From Enchytraeus crypticus (Eukaryota > Annelida > Clitellata > Enchytraeida > Enchytraeidae), in the NCBI GenBank assembly GCA_905160935.1, contig CAJHZI010000547.1, positions 3,217,501 to 3,281,500 of the forward strand: DNA of 64,000 bases. The letters are read 5' to 3'. A model generated the notes under the pieces. That model had not been told where the DNA came from and made no database searches. It saw only the letters and a list, made by a program, of their open reading frames with translations. The stretch's first letter is position 1; each line of letters starts with the position of its first letter. Made by a program: the position numbers and the translations under genes. Shown here piece after piece: positions 55,574-64,000 of the stretch.

Positions 55574-58126
55574 CAGTGGCGGATCCAGGGGGGCAGGGGG
55601 CCCGGCCCCCCCCCTAGCTCCGCCGATAAAAAATTTTAAACTATAATTTCATTGTTTCTATGGTAATTTCGATGTGAAAATGGACCCTATGTTAGTAATG
55701 GAGGTGGTTGTAGGGAGGGGGGGGGGGGCGGGGGAGGGTAAGATCGACAGGGTATATTTTTATTGTTTCTGTAACGAACGGGGTTTCTTTTGGTTTGACG
55801 AGCATGCGGCTGGCGAAGCCTCCCATGTTACAGCGAGGGGAACGTATATCTCTCACCCTCAATATTGGGTCCTGGGAACCCGGGACATCGGGTTTGGCGG
55901 CCCGGCCCGAATCGGGAGTGGGGACTCACTCCACGTCGTCACGTTGTAGTAGAGTTACTTTGGATGGTCGGTAGCGATTTGAGATAGCAGCTACTACGTT
56001 AAATGGTCTATTACAGGTATCGCTTGTCAGGAGGAACCGAGGGGTGCTGCATCTCGAATGGCCTATCTTATTCTGTTTGTTAGTTAATTCGAGGGCCGAT
56101 CCCCTTGCTTCTTTCATAGATTCTCTTCCGTAATGTGATTCTCGGGACGAAGTGATATGGTGACCCGAACCGGGAGTAGAAGCGTACTCCACGTCTGCGT
56201 TATTTTGGGCGATTACGGTTTGAGTTTCTGCCCTGCTTCCTAGTTTTACAAACTGGTATAGTAGATAATTATATGATTGGTTGTTTAATTGAGACGAACG
56301 TTATTCTTCTTTACACTATTAAACTTCCCTATACGTTTTTAGACTTATTCTTCCTTATCCCTTTAATATTGGTCTTTCCGTAGTTTCTTCGCTCGCCGTT
56401 GCTGAAGCGGTGTAATGGCCTTTCGTTTAGTGTGGTGGAATTCGTGGATAGTCTAATGGTCATTGATAATCCCGCTTCTTCATCCTTTTAATACTGGTCT
56501 TCCCGTAGTTCCTTCTGTCGTCCATCGTTGCTGAAGGTGGTACAATGGCTTTCGTGTAGTCACTATAAAATTCGTGGATAGTCAACTGGTCATTAGTAAT
56601 CCTGCTTCCGCCTGCAGGAACGAACTCCATCCAGACGCTTAGCAAATACCTGCAGAGACGAACTCCATCCAGGCGCCTAACAAATACCTACAGAGACAAA
56701 CTCCATTCAGGCAATGCCGTCGCTAGCCTCCCGCCTGCAGAGACACACTCGACCCAGGCGCTTAGCAAATACCCGCAGAGACATACTCGACCCGGGTATC
56801 GCGGTGGACTGCCAGCCTCTTACCTAGGCCTACCCAGGGGGACACCGAACTATCTCGCCTCCAATTAGCCTCCGCGGCTTGGGACACTAGCCATCCTGAG
56901 GGGCCACCTTATCTATCCTGTAGGGAGTCAGTAAGAGGAAGGATCATTGAGACCCGATCCTTTATGAGAACTACACGTTGTACACCGTATAGACTCATCG
57001 GAGCCGCCCTCCTGGGAACCTACTTAGAAGAACCAAGTAGGCCCCCGGTCCCAACTTGTTTCTACTATATCTAGCTTCTTCTTATATACTTCGCTGTCGA
57101 TCGATGTCAAACGTTTCTATCGAATCACAGCGCTTCTTCGCTTAGCTAATTTACGCGCCAGCGACGTCACTTTGGAAATACCCTCCGTAATACTATACCC
57201 ACCTAAAACGTCGGCTTATATCATCTATTATAAACCTTTGGAAAAAACCTGCGTCACCTATTATTTATAAATAACTGCTCTATAATATCTGCATTCTATC
57301 TAAAATATATTTATTTGTTAATATATAAATTGTGAACAAGGTGTGTTCATTACAGTTTCTATGGCAATTTCGATGTGAAAATATGTTAGTAATGGAGGTG
57401 GTTAGGGGGGGCCCGGGGGAAGGTAAGACAGGGTATATTTTCATTGTTTCTCTGGCAATTTCGATGTAAAAATATGTTAGTAATGGAGGTGGTTGGGGGG
57501 GGGGCGGCCGGGGGAGGGTAAGACAGGGTATATTTTCATTGTTTCTGTGGCAATTTCGATATGAAAATATGTTAGTAATGGCAGTGGTTAGGGAGGGGCC
57601 CGGGGGAGGGGTAACTCAATTCCAATAGCTCGATTTTTTTTCTAGGATATACTAGAAGCACTGTATTATGGGAGGGGTCCAAAACAAGGTTGACCGTTTT
57701 ACTAGCTCTCAATTTTCACTTGAACCAATGCATAACCACTGCATTAGAGGAAAAAGGGTGTAAGTAAAAAATATGAACTCTGTTCCGTAGCAGTTGTGCA
57801 AACTTTCTTGGCTGGAAAGGGCTTAAGCCCCCCACCTCCAAAATTAGGTCACTTTTGCAATTCGTCGAAATCCGCAGAGTTTCTTCAGAGGTGAAAAAAT
57901 TAACCTACTTTTTCAAACGAATGTAGGATTTTAGGTTTTCCCCTGACGGGTATGAGCGAGGGGGGGATAAGATACGGGGATACACTCACTGTATGAGCCG
58001 AACGCAGTAGTGAATAAATTTTGAGCTCCCCCCCCACAGAAATTTGACTGGTTGCGTCACATATCCCGAAGAAAGCAAAAAATGTATACTCTCAAAAATA
58101 TTTCGGGCCCCCCCTTTAAAAAATTC
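55574..58126. mobile_element. hAT element copy, interrupted by a solo-LTR-like insertion
   Basis: Starts CAGTGGCGGATCCAGG and contains the same internal sequence as the element at 37293-38081 in opposite orientation. It has three or four tandem copies of an ATGTTAGTAATGGAGGTGGT segment. The far end stops at TTTAAAAAATTC, missing the last ~15 bp of the inverted repeat, and joins a LINE fragment. It is split at 55770-57354. Confidence 0.8.
55770..57354. mobile_element. Solo-LTR-like insertion with 5-bp TSD
   Basis: Begins TGTAACGAAC and ends GTTCATTACA (TG...CA with 10-bp imperfect inverted ends). Flanked by GTTTC at 55765-55769 and 57355-57359, inside the hAT copy. Length 1585 bp, more GC-rich than the surroundings. 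An internal tandem duplication of about 125 bp (56360-56600, TTCGTGGATAGTC in each copy) is followed by ~50-bp repeats (GCAGAGACGAACTCCATCCA). No gag/pol coding. LTR identity is inferred. Confidence 0.7.
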
Positions 58127-58880
58127 TGATCTTCAACGAACACAACTAAAACTTCACAAGCATGTTTTTCCTTATCCGTGATCTTCGTCGAATAGGTCCA
58201 TATTTGTCGCGTGAGACAGCTGCTACAATTGGTGCAGCTCTTGTGCTATCAAGTTGGACTAGTACTGCAATTCCCTGTTTTTAAATTTCCCTGACTGAGA
58301 GATTGATCTCTTAATTGCAGTTTCTTTAGAATTCTCTTGCACAAGCCATTTTTTGTAGTTCCATGTATTCACAAGTTACGCCTAAGTCTCAGTACTGGCT
58401 AAAGATTAAAGATCGTATCTTAATTCATTAACTATAATTAAGCCCATCACTACGTAACTCTGGGCAAACTTAATTGTATGTCTCACTTGATTAAAGCGAT
58501 GCAACCTGCTGCTACTCGGTCACCTAAATTAATTACTCTTGTGGGACATAGATAAATTACCTTCGCGCTCTAAGCTATCTAATCGTTCTTCCCAGCATAT
58601 TACACGTACCGCAGATCTGGATTCGAATTATCTTCCATTCAATTTTTCATAAGTCTTCGTTTGTATCACATCGGCCGTCGCTTTCCTATGAGCAGTTTCA
58701 TAGACGGTTGAAGTCAAAGATGCTATGGTTGAAGAGCTATATCTTTTCCATCTCTCTTTTTCATCCCGTGTCCATGAGTTGCAACTATAGCGCCTAAATC
58801 TCCTTTTCTTTAATTCCTTTTATTTTGGACTGATTTTCTGGATTTTGGAATTTGCATGGTTTTGTACCTTCTTTTTGTTC
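58127..58880 (+). mobile_element. CR1/L2-like LINE 3' fragment
   Basis: Parallels 18985-19650 (for example TTTTCCTTATCCGTGATCTT, AATTCCCTGTTTTTAAAT, TACTCGGTCACC). Many indels; non-coding. Confidence 0.72.
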
Positions 58881-58904
58881 GCCGGCTTGATTTTGTCTCA
58901 ATAG

Positions 58905-59048
58905 TGCTCGATGTTGATGAGCTGAGAGTAAAATCTCGGGCATTCACTAGACTGGATACACGGAAAATGGACAAAATTGCCTAACGGATTTAACATGTGG
59001 TATTAAAAGTGATAGATATCAACGTAGTTGATCATTTCACTATAATGT
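58905..59048 (+). mobile_element. SINE family C body without tRNA head
   Basis: AAAATCTCGGGCATTCACTA and GATAGATATCAACGTAGTTG, GATCATTTCACTATAATG match the body of the element at 47555-47770. Ends about 110 bp before the nuclear receptor start codon. Confidence 0.75.
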
Positions 59049-59160
59049 GGGTTATTATTATTGATGTGGTCTAAATTCCGGTTGAAAGTTGACATTGCCA
59101 AATGCAAAAATCGTTTTGACGTAGTGGGGCAGCAGTGTTGGTGAGGTAAATAGGTCGAAA
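59049..59160 (+). promoter_or_regulatory. Probable 5'UTR/promoter of the nuclear receptor gene
   Basis: About 110 bp of unique sequence lies between transposon debris and the ATG. It has no TATA box, a TGACGTAG CRE-like site near 59118, an ATGCAAAA octamer-like site near 59102, and a good start context (GTCGAAAATGGCG). Function is inferred from position only. Confidence 0.3.
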
Positions 59161-59206
59161 ATGGCGGAGACGCTAAATGGGTCATCAGTGGAGGAGGTGG
59201 ATGAAG
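59161..59206 (+). CDS. Nuclear receptor first coding exon
   Basis: ATG in good context opens [15 protein letters not shown] and leaves one base before the donor GAAG|GTAAAG. That base plus AT makes D at the next exon. Confidence 0.75.
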
Positions 59207-62200
59207 GTAAAGCTGCCTAATCCTAATTGAAACTCTTCGTCTAATTTCATTTTGCTTCTATTTCTGCTCTCTTTTATAATTGGCTCCCGATACGATCTTT
59301 TGCAGAATTCTGTTGTCATGAAGTTTGATGTGTAACTTAAGGATTACTTGCGATACGAAATGTTAAGATCGTGTTTACGACGTCTCGAGTGAGTAAAATA
59401 AAATCAATTGATAAATTGGATTGATCGGATATCTATTCAGAGAAGTCTGCAGTAGAAAAAATGAATGATGAAATTATTAAAATTAATTGTCACGAATATC
59501 TTTTGTATTGACATAAGCTTTTAACCTGAAAGCCATATGAAAGATATATATGAATTTTAGTAAGGCTCTTACACACAAATTCGGTGATAATTCATTACTT
59601 GTGTTGGATAAAATGTAACAGGTTTATGATAATGTATAACAAACAATTTTGCTTAAATTTTATATTTTGGTTCAAGTGTTAGATTTCTGAGAAGTATCAG
59701 TTCTCATCATGTATCATGAAGGTATGTATTGAGGCTGTAATAAACAATTCTTTATTATGTTGCATTAATTATATGTATGACGCTAAAGCTTACTGTTTTT
59801 TAAATGTTGACTATTATGTAATGTCATCTGTGTAAGGAAATCATTTATAATTCTAAACTTATAAATGTTTATGTTCTTTGATTATTTTTAAGATGGCGTG
59901 ACAGTTGAACGATCAACTTCCGATGTAATTTACTCGGGTGATGGGATGAATGTGGAGATGTTTAGTTCGCTTCTAGCCCCTTCTGGGACCACGGAAGGAT
60001 ACTACATGGAAGATTCATCTGGAGCTATTGAGACTCGTCAGTCAACTGAACACGTTGAGTCATTGCAAAACTTGGACTCTGAGGATGACATCAATGTCTT
60101 TCCTGCTCGTATTGAGCCACATACTGATGGATCAATGCAAATATTACAAGATGAGCAACCAATGGAAACTATTGATAATGAGGCAGCTGTGGGTAACGTG
60201 TCAAAGTACAATTATATTACATTAATCAACGATGCAATTACGAATAGAACGGACTATATACCGCCTGACAAAGATGTGATGCTGGAGGGTAATTGCAATG
60301 GGCAGGACAAGATTGGTAATTCTGTTATACAGATCCAACCTGTTGAAGGTAGTTCTACCGGATATTGTAATGCGGCAAATGCTAATTTAGCTAACGTAGG
60401 CACTGTATTGCTTGCCATACCTTCTACAACGGCCGGTGGCACCAGTTATATAATGCTGCCGAGTTCTATGGCGACAAGTGTCACTGAACAAATGTTAAAA
60501 GGCGAGCAGCTGTCTCAACTTCTATTGCAAGGTCAGCAGCTGGTGCTGGCTAACAGTCAAGACGCAGTCATCAGCAATGATGCTGCTTATTTGCAGAGCC
60601 AAGAATCTCCCCAAATTCATCATAACCTGTCTACAGGTATCAGCAACTTGTGCGTTGAATATGTTTGTATGTTGAGCTATCTATGTAATTAAATAATGTT
60701 GGCTAAATAGTTCAGTGTGTAGAGACTCGGTTAATATCGTGTATATATCCTTGAGATGTCTTGTCATATGATCGTCCTAGGACTGGTTCCAGTCATATAT
60801 TTCTCTATGACTGATGTTCCTCCACAAAACTCTAAATCTTTGCCAGTTCCTTAATGTTCATTCTTCTTCTTCCTTCTCTTCTCCCATAAATCCTTGAGAT
60901 ATCATTAATAACCTTGAATCACTGATATTCTGAGATAGCTGGTTTGATTAGCGGTTGATGCTACTGGAACGTATAATCTGATACATTCAAAGTAACGTGG
61001 ACTGTATATTGCGTAAGAGGTGAAATGTTAGCTAATTTGTAATAGACAGTCATATCGTCATAAATATTTTAATATGACGTATTGAATGAGTTTTGCACTT
61101 ACTGGTGTTTATGTGGGATATGAAACATGCATGGCGTCTCTATGTAGGCATTGCATATAGATCTACATTGCATCTGCGCCAGCTCAATTGTGATCCATCT
61201 GATTCATTAGTCTTTGACAGATCGCAAAAATTTTAAAAGCCCATAAGGAAATGTGCACTTGAAGTAAGTTCATATATTATACTATAGTTCATATAGTTCA
61301 TATATTCACAATTTGTGAAACTACAAACTTGGAAAGAATTTAAAGTTGTCTGTAGGATGTAGCTTTTTTCTAATAATACTTGAAGTATCCTAAGCAAGAT
61401 GTAGTGATTTGTCTATATTGTAGTCATTTTAATTTAAATTATGGCAATTCACTCTTCATGCCTTATTTTAAATTAATTCTTGTGATTTTAGTTCCTCATT
61501 AAGAAATAGTTCTCTGTATTTCATTCACTGCTACATTTTATTGCTTTGTAATTTTTAATCTCAAGCTTTATATAATTTATTTACAGAGAGCACATTACCA
61601 GAGTCTAGTTCGCCGTTGCAGGTGTCACACAGTTCTTCAACGGGTCGTAAGTCAAACAGATCAGTCGCAGACGTCTCTCCCAGTCACAAATGTATGGTGT
61701 GCGGTGATAAATCTTCCGGTATTCACTATGGAGTTCTAGCGTGTGAGGGCTGCAAGGTGTGTTGTATCTTCTATCTTGTGGTTTAAATATGTTAATTATA
61801 TATTTTAAATATATACATTATATATACATTAAATATATATTTTAAATATGCAAGGTGTATGCCTGGAAATATAAAATGTGGTGATTGGGTTGTAGTAATG
61901 ATTCTCTTAACGTAAGAAAAACTAATTTAGATCAGCACTTGCTGATAGCTGATGTTGAAATTGAGCAAGTGGAGTTTACTAAATTTTTTTATTTTGCCAA
62001 AAATTCTCTTTTTGTACAGCATCTTTCATATAATATCACTACAAGTTTCAAAATCGTTAGATTTTCTTAGACGACTTAGGTGTAACTTACCCAAACGAGC
62101 GCCAATGAATCTATACCATATTACTATCTATTATTTCTCTTTCTGTTAAAATTTTTAATGGCGTATATAAACTTTGACTAAATTGTGTTATATATGTTAA

Positions 62201-63523
62201 ATGTAAATGCAATTGCTTACAATTAATTTGTAATAAATTTATAGCTTGTAGCACTTTATTTGACAGGTAATTATATATATTATATCAGAACCGCAAATGA
62301 ATACATTATTCCATTCTCGCACAAATATGCGAACTGCATGCATGGAAGTACTTTGTAGTACGTGGTCCTGAATGGTGAATTAGTTTGCTACATTTGATTA
62401 GGAAATCGTGATCTATTTTGAATTTTAAGAGAGATTTTTTAGTTTCATAATGATCAGTATCAATCAGGTTGATGTTCATTTATATGAGTCAAGCATACTT
62501 TTAAATACTTTTACTGTTTAAATAGATACCATACATATTTAGTTTGCATTATATACTCTAAAGGTGGCTTTATTGAGTTATATTTCCTTAATCAGCATTA
62601 ACTTAGCTTACTTTTTAATTTAAATAATTTGAGAAAATTCTTACATATTTTTATTTGACAATGCCTGGCCATTAGGATAGTTCTTATTTTTAAAATATTC
62701 AATTATGTGATTACTAAAATTTTTACAGTACTTAATAGTGTAATGGAAATTTCTATAAATCAGACTTGTGTGCTTACTTTTACTAGCTGTTATTTAATGT
62801 TTAATAGAGTATGCCATGCAAAGGCATCTCTATACTTTACAATAAATGCATACAGTAAAACAAATACATACGTTAAAATACACAAAATAACAAGCATCGC
62901 AATGTCAAACGCTCTCTCTCTGTCAAGTTCTGGTGAATGGCAGGTCCAAGGTCTTTCATACTCAGAGGCTGCTTTCATGTTCCATCAATGCTCCATAGAT
63001 CAACAAGTTAATCACATCACAAAAGACAATACCTTATTCCTACCTTAAGTAGCCAGCCTATAGCTTGGGAAAGTATATGGCTTCGTAAATGATTTCCCAT
63101 TGTCTTCTTCAGTTCTTACTTAGTCACCTCTTATTTCTCACTAGCAAACATTAATGTAGTTGCAATTTCAAAATCTGTGAGATGCGTAAAGTTATCAGAG
63201 AGCAGAAATTTATTTATTTATCAAATAACTACAAAGCCTGAGTAGTTATGCATTAGAGACTCAGTACAGATAGATAGGAGACCTAGATTGACAATACTAC
63301 TGCTCTAAAGTATTTATTGATTGTTTGGATTTATTAATCATCTACTTATTGAATGATTGATTAATTGATCAGGGTTTCTTCAGACGAGCACTGCAAGATA
63401 TAGGAGATCCTGGGAGGAGAAAGTGTTACTACACAAAGAACTGTGACATAAATATCTACACTCGTAATAGATGTCAATATTGTCGCTTGAAGAAGTGTTT
63501 AGCTTTGGGCATGTCTAGAGCGG
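59161..63523 (+). CDS. Nuclear receptor, 5' half (N-terminal region and DNA-binding domain)
   Basis: Exons: 59161-59206, 59893-60636, 61587-61756, 63373-63523; the ligand-binding domain lies beyond the window. All phases fit. A long N-terminal region of about 300 residues, acidic then Gln-rich ([13 protein letters not shown]), precedes a two-finger DBD. Finger 1 is C-x2-C-x13-C-x2-C ([21 protein letters not shown]) in short form with P-box CEGCKGFF. Finger 2 is C-x5-C-x9-C-x2-C ending [14 protein letters not shown]. The linker between fingers is 18 residues, three more than usual ([12 protein letters not shown]). The intron splitting CEGCK|GFFRR is a classic position in the superfamily. P-box and A-region recall the NR1/E75-ROR or NR2 types; I cannot assign a subfamily. 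Confidence 0.9.
59893..60636 (+). CDS. Nuclear receptor N-terminal exon
   Basis: The acceptor is TTTTTAAG and the donor is ACAG|GTATCA. 744 nt encode a low-complexity, acidic and Ser/Thr/Gln-rich region ([15 protein letters not shown] to HHNLST), a plausible AF-1 activation region. Phases fit both neighbours. Confidence 0.85.
61587..61756 (+). CDS. Nuclear receptor exon: first zinc finger
   Basis: The acceptor is ATTTACAG and the donor is AAG|GTGTGT. Encodes a basic Ser-rich lead-in, then [17 protein letters not shown] and LACEGCK. Phase 0 at the end. Confidence 0.93.
61757..63372 (+). other. Intron between the two zinc fingers
   Basis: AT-rich. Contains a dispersed-repeat piece at about 62890-63130 (GGTGAATGGCAGGTCCAAGG; TTCTTCAGTTCTTACTTAG) resembling the repeat at 13590-13810. 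No exon seen. Confidence 0.5.
63373..63523 (+). CDS. Nuclear receptor exon: second zinc finger
   Basis: The acceptor is TTGATCAG and the donor is GCGG|GTATGT. Encodes [37 protein letters not shown] and [13 protein letters not shown]. Leaves one base for the next exon outside the window. Confidence 0.93.
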
Positions 63524-64000
63524 GTATGTTTTCTTAATATTTGTTCCATTTATGTCGCACAATCGTCATATTTGTTTTTTTATTTGTTAATGATGTAAAG
63601 TCACATTGAGTTTCGAATATTGTCAATTCTGTTAATATATTTTAATTTTTGCAGGGTGATCAGAAAAATGAATATTTACTTTTTGTTAAAATTTCTACAT
63701 TTCTTCCTAAAATTTATCTTTGGATGAAAACGTTTTGGACTAGTCTACTTAATATCTACATCAGATTTTCTTTAAAGATGGAAAGTAATAAGTGGCACAA
63801 AATAAGTTTTTTAATATTAGTTGCAATCCTGAAGAGGGCTAAGCAATTCATTTCGTTGTATTGTATTTGTAACTGCCAGAAAGCTGGTTTACTCTTGTAG
63901 CATGTCTATTATTGTCTTGAATAAAATAATTTCTGCAAATTACAAATAGGAGTCATTCAGATATAAATCCAGGTTCAGCCAAAATAAAATTAATTGCATA
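63524..64000 (+). other. Nuclear receptor intron at window edge
   Basis: Sequence after the donor at 63524 is AT-rich. One open frame from 63649 to 63900 shows no receptor hinge or ligand-domain similarity and is treated as chance. Confidence 0.5.

Noticed and set aside
63649-63900. 83-aa ORF at the right edge as a receptor hinge exon
   Set aside because: Starts without an in-phase acceptor and lacks hinge or ligand-domain features.

Overview
The window is genomic DNA of an invertebrate animal. The evidence is four spliceosomal-intron genes with metazoan membrane-traffic, protease and nuclear-receptor products, set in DNA full of animal-type transposons (CR1/L2-like LINEs, tRNA-derived SINEs, piggyBac, hAT) and of micro- and minisatellites. 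I cannot fix the phylum. Exon boundaries were called by eye from splice sites, codon phase and protein family motifs.

Layout. (1) 2182-8996, + strand: the 3' half of a SNAP-25-type Qc-SNARE gene, with two alternative terminal exons of identical length (5878-5943 and 8931-8996). (2) 12661-33150, - strand: a leishmanolysin-type (M8) zinc metallopeptidase gene of at least 12 exons, ending in an extra extracellular region, one transmembrane helix and a basic tail. It lies tail-to-tail with the SNAP-25 gene, and its introns hold a CR1/L2-like LINE with a 2A-like motif, several SINEs and a 5S rRNA-derived fragment. (3) 33.2-45.3 kb: an intergenic zone with a TTAA-flanked piggyBac relic, a non-autonomous hAT element with perfect 8-bp target duplications, LINE tails and a long minisatellite split by a SINE. 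(4) 45277-55165, - strand: a complete six-exon ARL6IP1-like gene (ER-shaping membrane protein). (5) 55.2-59.1 kb: a block of nested transposons (a solo-LTR-like element inside a hAT copy, then LINE and SINE pieces) between divergent genes. (6) 59161 to the window edge, + strand: the 5' half of a nuclear receptor gene (N-terminal region and both zinc fingers).

The four genes have no evident functional link. The most striking structure is shared by two of them. In the SNAP-25 and ARL6IP1 genes the 3' splice site plus the first part of the following exon has been copied in tandem into the upstream intron, giving arrays of decoy acceptor sites. In ARL6IP1 the near copies are 36 bp and open in frame, so acceptor choice could insert 12-residue blocks. 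In SNAP-25 the copies are 68-78 bp and mostly run into stops. The SNAP-25 gene also carries a second, complete alternative C-terminal SNARE exon.
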